Origin: Bacteroidales bacterium
GTDB lineage: Bacteria > Bacteroidota > Bacteroidia > Bacteroidales > UBA932
Reading direction: 5' to 3'
DNA length: 46,399 bases
Assembly: GCA_028704975.1 (NCBI GenBank)
Contig: JAQWEK010000003.1
Location: 1 to 46,399 of the forward strand
Shown here: one piece after another, positions 1-7,573 of the stretch
How the letters are laid out: every line of letters starts with the position of its first letter
Position numbering within the stretch: position 1 is the stretch's first letter
Position numbers and translations under genes: made by a program
Notes under the pieces: generated by a model
What the model was told of the DNA's origin: nothing
Database searches by the model: none
The model's input: only the letters and a program-made list of their open reading frames with translations

Positions 1-1
1 G

Positions 2-1321
2 GCAGCCATAATTCTCTGGGTTACAGAGCCTATCCCCAATTATCTTACTTCACTTCTTGTGATTTTGGGCATAGTCCTTACCCACGTTACTACGGATAAG
101 GTTGCATACGCTCAGTTGGGGCATCCTGTTATGTGGCTGAATATCTTGTCTTTTGTGCTGGCAAGCATGCTTGTTAAGACGCAAGTGGCAAAACGGCTTG
201 CACTCTGGCTTGTTGTAAAATTTGGAAAAAGCACAACAATGCTTGTTGTCTGTTTTCTTGTATTAAACCTGGTACTTTCTACAATCATCACTGCCACAAC
301 GGCTAAGGCGGCTATCCTTCTTCCCGTGTTTATGGTGATCTGTGCAATTTACGGAGATACGGGAGGAGATAAGCGGACAAATTTTGGCCGCAATATGGTG
401 CTGCAGAATTTATTTCAGAATAATGTCAGCGCCTCCGGATTTCTTACCGGATCCGGAGCAAACCTACTTGCCGCCTCTTTGATTGCGGGGGCAATGGGAA
501 TGGATATGTTTAGTTATACAGAGTGGTTTACTGCAGCTTTTCCGCTGGCAATTATCCTGTTAATTCTTGGTCTTCTGATAGGTACAAATATTATATTTCC
601 TATTAAGCCGGAAGATAGAAAACCAAAAATCCCCGGGGGCATGGCTTATTTGAAAGCTCAACTGGACGCAATGGGCAAAATGAGTTTTCAGGAGTACAAA
701 GCCATCGGGATATTTGTAATTGTTATTTTGCTGTGGACCACTGGTAAACAGACACATATAAGCGAGACTGCTGTTGCTTTCATTGGCGCGTTGGTTGCTC
801 TGATGCCCGGGATTGGAATTGTAAAATGGAATGAGGTTGATATTCCGTGGCACCTGATGCTGTTCTCCGCAGGCGCATATACTTTGGGTGCCGGACTGGA
901 TGCAACGGGCTTGCCTGTCACAATGGTGGACGCTTCATTTGATGCAATGGGAATTACGGCGCATACGCCGTTCTGGGCTATATACATGATAATGACCGGA
1001 ATAATGCTGTTCAGCGCTTTGATATTTGAATCAAAGACAATGAGGGCTCTTATTTTTATCCCGATAGCTATTGGCGTGGCTCAAAAATTCGGGTATCCTA
1101 TCATGAGCCTTGCATTCCCCGTAGCGCTGCTGATAGAGCATGTATATGTGCTGCCGTTCAATTCAAAACCGGCTGCACTTCTTTACACCACAAACCATTA
1201 CAGTTGGGGGGATACCTTCAAGTTTGGAATGACCATGATGATAGTTTCCTGGATGATGATTATTGTTTGGGGCGATACCATGCTCCGCTGGCTCGGCTAC
1301 ACTAACGGTGTGTTTTTCTAG
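2..1321 (+). CDS. DASS/SLC13-family anion:cation symporter (3' part, cut by window edge)
   Basis: Multi-pass inner-membrane permease of the divalent anion:sodium symporter (DASS/SLC13) type, a family that moves di- and tricarboxylates or sulfate. The frame is open to base 2, and the codons before the GTG at 59 continue a family-like stretch (ILWVTEPIPNYLTSLLVI), so the ORF-track start is artificial and the gene begins left of the window. Family-like signs are the segment ITATTAKAAILLPV, the GFLTGSGANLLAA segment resembling the conserved substrate/Na+ loop, a central hydrophilic stretch around KPEDRKPKIPGG, and a second hydrophobic half ending with VYVLPFNSKPAALLYTT. Substrate cannot be read from sequence; dicarboxylate or citrate would suit an organism with 2-oxoacid and amino-acid metabolism nearby. 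Family confidence is high, substrate unknown. Confidence 0.85.
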   Translation, partial: AAIILWVTEPIPNYLTSLLVILGIVLTHVTTDKVAYAQLGHPVMWLNILSFVLASMLVKTQVAKRLALWLVVKFGKSTTMLVVCFLVLNLVLSTIITATTAKAAILLPVFMVICAIYGDTGGDKRTNFGRNMVLQNLFQNNVSASGFLTGSGANLLAASLIAGAMGMDMFSYTEWFTAAFPLAIILLILGLLIGTNIIFPIKPEDRKPKIPGGMAYLKAQLDAMGKMSFQEYKAIGIFVIVILLWTTGKQTHISETAVAFIGALVALMPGIGIVKWNEVDIPWHLMLFSAGAYTLGAGLDATGLPVTMVDASFDAMGITAHTPFWAIYMIMTGIMLFSALIFESKTMRALIFIPIAIGVAQKFGYPIMSLAFPVALLIEHVYVLPFNSKPAALLYTTNHYSWGDTFKFGMTMMIVSWMMIIVWGDTMLRWLGYTNGVFF

Positions 1322-1615
1322 GATTTTTTAGTTCTAAGATTTTTTCTTGCAAGAATTTTTAGATCTTCTTTTTAATGGCCGAGGTGGTATGGACTTAAGT
1401 TGTTTATTTACAGGTAATTGCACAGATGTGGAGGTTTGAATTTAAGCACCCCTGTTTATGTAACACGCTGTATGTTAGTAATATATCATATCACCACCTG
1501 TGACTCAAGCGGAGCGGCTGAAAGCCGCGTAGCCATACCGAATGTACTCATGGCTGCAGGTCCGCAACTGTAGGGAGCGTGCCTTTCCGCGGCGGTAGCC
1601 ATGTAGAACCACAAG

Positions 1616-1642
1616 GCAATGCGCTGCTTTGTAGCGCATTGC
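1616..1642. repeat. Perfect 10-bp stem-loop
   Basis: GCAATGCGCT and AGCGCATTGC form a perfect 10-bp inverted repeat around a 7-nt loop. No U-tract follows on either strand, so it is not an ordinary intrinsic terminator. It is one of four hairpins packed into about 160 bases. Confidence 0.7.
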
Positions 1643-1672
1643 TTCACAGCATGCAACGCGGGCTGTGCTTGG

Positions 1673-1786
1673 CGGATTGCGCTACATGTGAACGCAAAGC
1701 GGTACATGCAATTTTAACGGATTGCGCTACATGTGAACGCAAAGCGGTACATGCAATTTTAGCGGAACGCCCTGCATGTGAACGCA
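1673..1786. repeat. 45-bp tandem repeat, 2.5 copies
   Basis: Copies at 1673-1717 and 1718-1762 differ only in their last base; a diverged partial third copy runs 1763-1786. The unit includes CGGATTGCGCTACATGTG and AACGCAAAGCGGTACATGC. The unit length is a multiple of three, so the overlapping ORF at 1579-1791 shows a 15-residue protein repeat, but this probably follows from the DNA repeat rather than selection on a protein. Confidence 0.85.
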
Positions 1787-1929
1787 GCTAGCACGCAAAG
1801 CATCTTTGTAACTGTCTGATCTGGGGTACTCCGGGGTAATGTTGACAATCAGGTAGTTGCAAAACATTTCTGATTTAAAATTGAGATCTTTTGTAATGTG
1901 TTAATACATAGCGTCCCCCAGAGGTACAC

Positions 1930-2470
1930 TTTTTGTCCACACGACCCCATTCCCTGAAGTATCCGGATGTGAATTTCGTACCATTGTCCACTCTGATATT
2001 CTGCGGTTTGCCATGAATATATATTACTTTTTCAAGAATCCTTGTTACACGCTTTGAAGGCATGGACAATGACGTTTCCTGTCCTATGGCCTCCCTATTA
2101 TAATCGTCCATTATAATCGCCTATTATATTAGGCACCCTAAAGTTTCTGTTGCTTGTTAGTGTGTCGGTTACAAAATCCATGGGCCATGTTATATTTGGC
2201 TCCATAGGTGCTGATAGAGGCTGTTTTATGCGCACGGGAAGACGCTTCTTAAGCCTTACCCTCTTGTTAAAATGTATCTGTCTGTACACCCTTTACACCT
2301 TCTTGTGATTCCATGTGTGACCGGCTTTCCTTATCTTGGCGTATATATTCCAAAAACCATCATCAAATGTGGCCGTCGCCCTTATGCACTCTATCACCTC
2401 GCTGTCATCTCGCTTGTGAACATAATAGAAATTTGCCTTGTTATTATTCTCAAATCGTCTGTCGAGATTA
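1930..2470 (-). pseudogene. IS3-family transposase OrfB remnant
   Basis: Broken minus-strand copy of an IS3-family (IS407/IS2-like) OrfB integrase. Conceptual translation starting near 2457 gives an N-terminal part (DDSEVIECIRATATFDDGF, then KAGHTWNHKKV), a stop codon where a tyrosine is expected before RVYRQIHFNKR, then WPMDFVTDTL with the first catalytic Asp of the DDE triad. A frameshift around 2098-2111 leads to a second frame with DDYNREAIGQE and IRVDNGTKF, carrying the second Asp. Similarity ends near 1930, before the catalytic Glu. At least one stop, one frameshift and loss of the 3' end make it inactive. It is a diverged relative of the element at 40165-40844. Confidence 0.85.
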
Positions 2471-2474
2471 TAAA

Positions 2475-2888
2475 TTACTTGAAATCAAAAACATTCAAGC
2501 CGATTTTAGCGTCTTTCACGCGGGGAAGAGTTAGAGAGTAGTTGGTGACAATAAATTCTCCGGCGCCGTTGAGTGTTGCTTTTAGCAGGTGTCCGGCAAG
2601 GGCGGTGTAGTCTTCTCGGCCGAATATTGCGTGAAGGTGCAGATAGACATTGCCTTCCATGAGGGATATGTTGCCGGTGAGATTGGCAAGTTCCATCTGC
2701 TCGTCAAAAGTTTTGTCAACGTATTGTTTTGTGGAGGGGTTGAAGAAGCGGAGGGTGGCACTTTTAACTGCCCCTATTCCGGTGATTTGCCCGCCCTTAA
2801 TTTTTTTGTCTTTGCAAAATAGTGTTAAGGTGTTTATAATCTCTTCATGATTTTTGATGCTGACTGCATATTTTTTAGTCTCATACAT
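2475..2888 (-). CDS. PPC/DUF296 domain protein
   Basis: Small protein made almost entirely of one PPC (plant and prokaryote conserved, DUF296, PF03479) domain, a trimeric fold also found in AT-hook proteins. The bacterial single-domain versions have no settled function, though DNA-binding roles are often suggested. Family-like motifs are GGQITGIGAVKSATLRFF near the start, then VYLHLHAIFGREDYTALAGHLL, which carries the conserved His cluster. The ORF extends upstream to an ATG at 2945 (19 more residues), but the domain aligns from MYETKKYAVSI, so I prefer the ATG at 2888. It lies between the transposase remnant and a divergent methyltransferase gene. Confidence 0.8.
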   Translation of the reverse strand: MYETKKYAVSIKNHEEIINTLTLFCKDKKIKGGQITGIGAVKSATLRFFNPSTKQYVDKTFDEQMELANLTGNISLMEGNVYLHLHAIFGREDYTALAGHLLKATLNGAGEFIVTNYSLTLPRVKDAKIGLNVFDFK

Positions 2889-3066
2889 TCCGTATAGGTA
2901 GAAAGGTGCGAGATTTTTGCAGGTGTATGGTTTGTCCGTTAACATTGTGTGGGAGTATTAATATGTTGTTGTAAATATAATAATATTTGCCAATAACGGA
3001 AGACGTCTTTGATTGTGTTTGGGTGCAAACTGTTTTCCAAAATCCGGCCCGCAGTGATTTTTTTTA

Positions 3067-3074
3067 TAAATTTG
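3067..3074 (+). promoter_or_regulatory. Bacteroidota -7 box TAAATTTG
   Basis: An exact match to the TAnnTTTG -7 consensus ends 7 nt before the ATG at 3082, implying a leaderless or nearly leaderless mRNA. No clear TTG/TTTG -33 element sits at the expected distance, so the promoter call rests on the -7 box alone. Confidence 0.55.
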
Positions 3075-3081
3075 CGCCCTT

Positions 3082-4302
3082 ATGGAAATCACAGATAATC
3101 TAAAAAGGGCATACGGGCATGATGTAAAAATGAGGGCAATTGATGCGCAGCGTAAGGCGGCGGAAATTGCATACGGGCCTGTTACCTTTGAAGTTGCACA
3201 CATTATGTTAAAGCGCGGAATCTTTGAGATGCTATCAAAAGCTTCAGGCGGTGCGGCAATGTCTGATAGCAACTCTGCAAAAGGCCTTACATTAAACGAA
3301 ATATGCGCACAGACAGGATCCAGCAGATATGCCGTAAAGGTGCTGATGGAATCTGCGCTAACAACGGGTACGGTCTATCGGGATAATAAAAAATATTTTC
3401 TCTCTAAGATTGGTTGGTTTTTGCTGAATGAGGAGCGCAACAGGATTGATATTGCATTTAATCATGATGTGAATTATCAAGGCTGGTTTAATTTGGAGAC
3501 AGCGCTGGAGGAGGAAAAGCCGGCCGGTTTAAAGCATTTTGGGAGCTGGCCTACAATTTATGAGGGGCTTTCCAAGCTCCCGACAAATGTTCAAAAGAGT
3601 TGGTTTGATTTTGACCATTATTATTCTGATAATTCTTTTGATGAGGCGCTTAATATAATTTTTGAGGGGGGCGCAAATGCCGACTGCAAAAAGACTTCAG
3701 TTAAAAAACTTTTGGATGTTGGCGGCAACACCGGACTTTTTGCGCTGCAGTGTGTGAAGAAGAATCCTTCTGTTAATGTGACAATTGTGGATCTCCCGCA
3801 GCAGCTGGAGATGATGAAGAAAAACGTGAAGGCGGTTTGTGAAAAAGAGAACATAAACAGACATAAGGTTGTGAGCGAGGGGGGAACTTGCGAGTGCAAA
3901 CCCGTAGATTGGGAAAAAAGAATCAGCGGCTTTGGCGGCAATCTTTTGGACGCATCGTTTAAACTTCCTACAGGTTATGACGTTATATGGATGAGCCAGT
4001 TTCTGGATTGCTTTTCTGAGGAGCAGGTAATTTCCATTCTTAAGCGTGCCGCCGCTGCAATGAGCGAGAAAACAAGACTTTACATAATGGAAACTATTTG
4101 GGACAGACAGCAGTTTGAGACAACAGCCTTTTGTCTGACGCAGATAAGTCTCTATTTTACGGCGCTTGCCAACGGCAACAGCAAGATGTTCAACGCAGAG
4201 GATTTAACTCATCTTATTGAAAGTGCAGGACTTAAAATTGAGAGAGTGGTGGACGGCATCGGACCCGGAAAACATTCCATTGTGATTTGTAAAAAGATAT
4301 AA
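3082..4302 (+). CDS. SAM-dependent methyltransferase (O-methyltransferase-like)
   Basis: Class I SAM-dependent methyltransferase with the layout of the plant/antibiotic O-methyltransferase family: an N-terminal helical winged-helix dimerisation part (about residues 30-120, with GLTLNEICAQTGSSRYAVKVL) followed by a Rossmann domain. Motif I is KKLLDVGGNTGLFALQC, an acidic strand end is VTIVDLPQQLEMMK, and post-I motifs include GYDVIWMSQFLDCF and LYIMETIWD. Related proteins occur in polyketide and pigment pathways, but no biosynthetic partner genes are present, so the acceptor is unknown. It stands alone between a divergent PPC-domain gene and a convergent symporter. The ATG is fixed by the adjacent -7 box. 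Family confidence is good; substrate unassigned. Confidence 0.82.
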   Translation: MEITDNLKRAYGHDVKMRAIDAQRKAAEIAYGPVTFEVAHIMLKRGIFEMLSKASGGAAMSDSNSAKGLTLNEICAQTGSSRYAVKVLMESALTTGTVYRDNKKYFLSKIGWFLLNEERNRIDIAFNHDVNYQGWFNLETALEEEKPAGLKHFGSWPTIYEGLSKLPTNVQKSWFDFDHYYSDNSFDEALNIIFEGGANADCKKTSVKKLLDVGGNTGLFALQCVKKNPSVNVTIVDLPQQLEMMKKNVKAVCEKENINRHKVVSEGGTCECKPVDWEKRISGFGGNLLDASFKLPTGYDVIWMSQFLDCFSEEQVISILKRAAAAMSEKTRLYIMETIWDRQQFETTAFCLTQISLYFTALANGNSKMFNAEDLTHLIESAGLKIERVVDGIGPGKHSIVICKKI

Positions 4303-4487
4303 ATGCGGATTGGTCTATAAAATCCGCCGATTCGTATCCGTTTTGTTAGAAAATACAATTAAAAAAGTGCACAGAGCAACTTTGGCAAAGGCTTTGCTAT
4401 GGATATTAGCGAAGTTTTAGCTGAATCCCTTAGGTAAGGACCGGCATCAAATAAAATTTCATGGGTTTAATAAGTTGTTTTGTTTTG

Positions 4488-4519
4488 AAAAAGCCGTCAC
4501 GTAAAACTGGCGGCTTTTT
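4488..4519. terminator. Bidirectional intrinsic terminator
   Basis: AAAAAGCCG and CGGCTTTTT form a 9-bp stem around a 14-nt loop, with A- and T-tracts on the two sides. It lies between the convergent methyltransferase and symporter genes and can serve both. The rest of 4303-4487 shows nothing recognisable. Confidence 0.85.
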
Positions 4520-4525
4520 CTATAT

Positions 4526-5761
4526 TTATGAAATAGTGAGCTTTTCGCCTTCAGATTTGGCAATGATGACGGCCCCGCAAGCATCTCCAAATGAGTTGAC
4601 TGCAGTACGCGGCATATCACAAAGTTGATCTATCGCCAGCACAAGACCCATGGCTTCCAGCGGAAGTCCCGCAACGCTAAGAGCTATTGATAACATTACA
4701 AATCCGGCCATCGGAATTCCGGCGGCGCCAATTGCAGAGAGCAGTACGGTTCCTATGATGATAATCTGCTGGGCTATGCTTAAATCAACCCCGTATACCT
4801 GCGCAATAAACAATACGGTAACGCCTTCATATAGAGCAGTTCCGTTCATGTTAACCGTTGCTCCAAGCGGCAGCACAAAACTTGCAATTTTCTTTGATAC
4901 TCCGCATTTTTCTTGTGTGTCTCTCAGAGAAATAGGGAGCGCCGCACCTGATGAGCACGTTGTAAATGCGGTAAGTATTGCGGTTGACATTTTGTTCATG
5001 TGTTTCCATGGATTCTCTCTTCCGAGTCCGTAAACCATCCCCGGCAGCACTCCAAAGAACTGAATCAGAAGGCCCGCCCATACTATTATCAGGTAGAATC
5101 CAAGGCTGCCTATCATTGCAAATAACTTTCCGGAATCTCCTCCTTGTTTGGCAACCATATTTGAGACAATTGCAAAAACTCCGTAAGGGGCAAGTTTGAT
5201 TATAAAAAGCGTAATCTTCATAATTACGTCATTTACAGCATTGCACAAGTCTACAAGAGTAGTGCGTGTTTTGTCATTGCAGCGCGTGATGAAGAATCCG
5301 AAAATGATGGCAAAGAAAATAATCGGCAGCAAATTGCCTGCGGCAATATCTGCAAAAATATTCTCCGGTATGATGTGAATTACTTGGTCATAAAGAGTGG
5401 TTGTCGGTTTCCCAACTCCGCTTAAATCCGCTGTCGGGAGCTGAAGATTTGCCCCGACTCCGGGCTTGAAGAAATTGACCAGCAGCAGTCCTACGATAAT
5501 GGCCATCACCGTAGTACAAACATAGTAAAGCAAAGTTTTTCCCGCAATTCTCCCAAGGTCTGCAGAAGATTGAATACTTGCAACTCCAACAACAAGAGAG
5601 GTAAAAACCATTGGGATAATTATCATTTTTAGGGCGCGCAGAAAGATATCTCCGGCCCATTGAACATAGCGCGCGTAATCATAAAGGAAGTATCCAAAAA
5701 GACATCCAAGTACCAGTCCTATAAGTATTTGCCAAGGCAAAGCTAATTTAAAATGCTTCAT
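4526..5761 (-). CDS. Dicarboxylate/amino acid:cation symporter (DAACS family, GltP/GltT-like)
   Basis: Inner-membrane sodium- or proton-coupled carrier of the glutamate/aspartate/C4-dicarboxylate type, 411 residues, close to the family norm. The serine-rich HP1 tip is CSSGAALPISL, the TM7 signature is NMNGTALYEGV (NMDGT in most relatives), and TM8 is DQLCDMPRTAVNSFGDACG, keeping the Asp and Arg-Thr positions that in characterised relatives contact an amino-acid substrate. The TM8 Arg favours an acidic substrate. It lies 13 bp downstream of an Asp/Glu racemase-family gene on the same strand, so the two are almost certainly co-transcribed, which supports glutamate or aspartate as substrate. Confidence 0.9.
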   Translation of the reverse strand: MKHFKLALPWQILIGLVLGCLFGYFLYDYARYVQWAGDIFLRALKMIIIPMVFTSLVVGVASIQSSADLGRIAGKTLLYYVCTTVMAIIVGLLLVNFFKPGVGANLQLPTADLSGVGKPTTTLYDQVIHIIPENIFADIAAGNLLPIIFFAIIFGFFITRCNDKTRTTLVDLCNAVNDVIMKITLFIIKLAPYGVFAIVSNMVAKQGGDSGKLFAMIGSLGFYLIIVWAGLLIQFFGVLPGMVYGLGRENPWKHMNKMSTAILTAFTTCSSGAALPISLRDTQEKCGVSKKIASFVLPLGATVNMNGTALYEGVTVLFIAQVYGVDLSIAQQIIIIGTVLLSAIGAAGIPMAGFVMLSIALSVAGLPLEAMGLVLAIDQLCDMPRTAVNSFGDACGAVIIAKSEGEKLTIS

Positions 5762-5774
5762 AAGAATCGTTTTA

Positions 5775-6476
5775 CTATTTGCGATAAAGCTCTCTTATAC
5801 AGCCATCTGCGAGGGCCCATAAACAAGAGATGAATTTTTCTGCAGGCAGTCCGGTTGCTGCATAAGCAATAGGAATTTCCGTGCACGCCCCTACGATGGG
5901 AACATCTTTCTCCGCCCACAATGCCTCAACTATGGGTCTGAATTTTTCTCCCGCCTCACGTACCCGGCCGGCTTTTACCATATCCGTAACATTGTGAATC
6001 TCAATCTGTACCGGATATTCGGCAATATTGAATTTATATCCGCATGCTGCTGCGTGTTTTTGATAAAGACCTGTTTTCATGGTTCCCAAAGTTGCAGTAA
6101 GCCAGGCTCCCTCAGGGCAAATTTTGCGTGCCGCGCCAATAGTTTCATCAATAATATGAACAACTGGTCCGGTGAATTTTCCCTGCTCGCGGAACTCGTC
6201 AATGAAAAAATGTGCGGTATTGCATGTGCAGCAAATCAAATCTGCACCCCACTTTGTAAGTGTCTGTAAACCATCCAATAAATACGGTCTTGGGTCCGGG
6301 CCTTTGCCCAAGAGATATGTGGTTCTGTCGGGAGTAATAGTATTTTCATATACTATCATCCTTGGATGTTCCTGGTCTGTGGATGCCGGAACCTTTTGCG
6401 CAAGGACTTTTAAAAAGTCGGCTGTTGCAGCGGGTCCCATTCCCCCAAGAACTCCTAATGTTTTATCTGTATGCAT
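5775..6476 (-). CDS. Aspartate/glutamate racemase family protein
   Basis: PLP-independent racemase of the Asp/Glu/hydantoin superfamily, 233 residues, cytoplasmic. It begins with the glycine-rich LGVLGGMGPAATADFL, carries the first catalytic Cys in CCTCNTAHFF and the second in VGACTEIPIAY, so both acid/base cysteines are present. The short sequence and GMGPAAT start fit aspartate-racemase/YgeA-like members better than the cell-wall glutamate racemase MurI, but amino acids with other side chains cannot be excluded. It is first in an operon with the symporter, suggesting interconversion of an imported amino acid. A perfect TACATTTG box ends 8 nt before the ATG. Confidence 0.88.
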   Translation of the reverse strand: MHTDKTLGVLGGMGPAATADFLKVLAQKVPASTDQEHPRMIVYENTITPDRTTYLLGKGPDPRPYLLDGLQTLTKWGADLICCTCNTAHFFIDEFREQGKFTGPVVHIIDETIGAARKICPEGAWLTATLGTMKTGLYQKHAAACGYKFNIAEYPVQIEIHNVTDMVKAGRVREAGEKFRPIVEALWAEKDVPIVGACTEIPIAYAATGLPAEKFISCLWALADGCIRELYRK

Positions 6477-6484
6477 AATGTCTG

Positions 6485-6492
6485 CAAATGTA
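6485..6492 (-). promoter_or_regulatory. -7 box TACATTTG for the racemase operon
   Basis: Read on the minus strand this is TACATTTG, matching TAnnTTTG, with its last G 8 nt before the racemase ATG. It faces away from the plus-strand box at 6523, so two divergent promoters share about 45 bp. Confidence 0.65.
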
Positions 6493-6522
6493 ACTAATAA
6501 ATTACATTAATTTTAAAAAGAG

Positions 6523-6530
6523 TATCTTTG
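6523..6530 (+). promoter_or_regulatory. -7 box TATCTTTG for the EamA transporter
   Basis: An exact TAnnTTTG match ending 9 nt before the ATG at 6540. The TTG called as start in the ORF track (6528) lies inside this box and is therefore not the start. Confidence 0.65.
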
Positions 6531-6539
6531 CCGCCGTTT

Positions 6540-7469
6540 ATGAAAAAGTTCAAGGGTTTACTTCTGGCAATGCTTGCCTCCGCAACGTTCGGGTTCATTC
6601 CATTATTTTCTATTCCATTGTTAAACAGCGGTATAGCATTGGATTCCGTATGTTTTTACCGTTTCCTGTTTGCGACATTTTTCATGTGGATTATTTGCAA
6701 GGTAAAGCATGTTAGTCTTAAAATGAACTGGAAAGAAACATATACAATGTTTCTTCTTTCTATTTTTTATGCAGCTACAAGTATTTTCCTTACAGCATCT
6801 TACAAGTATATGGCAAGCGGAACCGCAACCACAATTCACTTCTTTTATCCAGTTGTAGTTGCCGGCGTGATGATGTTGTTCTTTCATGAGAAATTTTCAT
6901 GGGGCAAGGCAATAGCCATTATATCAGGAGTTTTTGGCGTTTTCTTTTTGAGCGGCGGCTTCAGCGGCCGGCATGTTTCAATCATTGGATTCCTGCTTGT
7001 CCTTGTTACAATCATCACATATCCAACTTATATAGTTGGTGTTAACAATTCACCCGTGATTATGAAAATGAACGGAATGAAGATGACATTTTATGTTTTG
7101 TTCTTCTCCGCATTTTTATTTTTCTGCAACGTCCTTATAAAAGACGGCGGTCACTTTACTCCTCTTGCAACCGGCGGTCAGTGGGCAAACGCACTGGCTC
7201 TCTCCATTATCCCAACGCTTGTGAGCGATTTTGCTTTAATCTATGCGGTGCAGATGGTGGGCTCAACGGTAACTGCAATTCTCGGCTGCATGGAGCCTTT
7301 GGTTGCAGTTATAAATGGTCTGATATTTTTCTCTGAAAAATTTTCTTACTCGGAAGGCATTGGAATGACGCTTGTCTTTACTGCGGTTTTCATTATTATT
7401 CTTAACCAAAAGCCAAAAGAGCGGCAATCTGATAAAGAAGCTATTGTGTCTGAACAGCACGGCAATTAG
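6540..7469 (+). CDS. EamA/DMT-family transporter
   Basis: Drug/metabolite-superfamily inner-membrane transporter with about ten hydrophobic helices arranged as two EamA repeats. The first starts with LLLAMLASATFGFIPLFS; the second starts near ISIIGFLLVLVTIITYPTYI and includes STVTAILGCMEPLVAVINGL, the conserved end-of-repeat motif. The first repeat likewise has GTATTIHFFYPVVVAGVMM. Such proteins export or import amino acids, nucleotides or other small metabolites; this one cannot be assigned. I use the ATG at 6540, not the upstream TTG, because the TTG is part of the promoter box. Divergent from the racemase/symporter operon, which hints at, but does not prove, amino-acid export. Confidence 0.85.
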   Translation: MKKFKGLLLAMLASATFGFIPLFSIPLLNSGIALDSVCFYRFLFATFFMWIICKVKHVSLKMNWKETYTMFLLSIFYAATSIFLTASYKYMASGTATTIHFFYPVVVAGVMMLFFHEKFSWGKAIAIISGVFGVFFLSGGFSGRHVSIIGFLLVLVTIITYPTYIVGVNNSPVIMKMNGMKMTFYVLFFSAFLFFCNVLIKDGGHFTPLATGGQWANALALSIIPTLVSDFALIYAVQMVGSTVTAILGCMEPLVAVINGLIFFSEKFSYSEGIGMTLVFTAVFIIILNQKPKERQSDKEAIVSEQHGN

Positions 7470-7506
7470 CCCCTCCGCAAATAGTGAATTTATTTAACTC
7501 TTAACA

Positions 7507-7527
7507 GTTGCATAACATTTATGCAAC
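7507..7527. promoter_or_regulatory. Perfect 21-bp palindrome, candidate operator
   Basis: GTTGCATAA and TTATGCAAC form a perfect 9-bp inverted repeat with a 3-bp spacer, 46 bp before the PiT start. It sits just upstream of a -7-like TATTTTCG at 7538-7545, so a bound dimer would cover the -33 region. Its first 10-mer TTGCATAACA recurs before tnaA at 38630. The binding protein is unknown. Confidence 0.6.
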
Positions 7528-7573
7528 AATTGCTGCATATTTTCGCCCTATTAATTAACAGAGGAGAAAATAT

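Larger units (their letters stand above)
1322..1929. other. Long intergenic region with GC-rich hairpin cluster
   Basis: No convincing gene lies between the permease stop and the transposase remnant. The first 170 bases are AT-rich. From about 1495 to 1790 the composition becomes GC-rich and holds several inverted repeats: GCGGCT/AGCCGC at 1514-1528, AGCCAT/ATGGCT at 1531-1555, a perfect 10-bp stem GCAATGCGCT/AGCGCATTGC with 7-nt loop at 1616-1642, and CACAGC/GCTGTG at 1645-1667, followed by a 45-bp tandem repeat. Short ORFs on both strands cover it, but they are repeat-driven and resemble no known protein. It could be a structured RNA, a mobile repeat or a degenerate element; I cannot assign it. 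Confidence 0.6.

Noticed and set aside
1579-1791. 70-aa ORF with 15-residue repeats (DCATCERKAVHAIL)
   Set aside because: The repeat follows from a 45-bp DNA tandem repeat; the opposite strand is also open (1486-1707), no promoter or family match is visible, and hairpins better explain the sequence.
2272-2541. Plus-strand ORFs (2272-2541 and 2313-2534)
   Set aside because: They are antisense to the decayed IS3 transposase and the PPC gene; no protein-like features.
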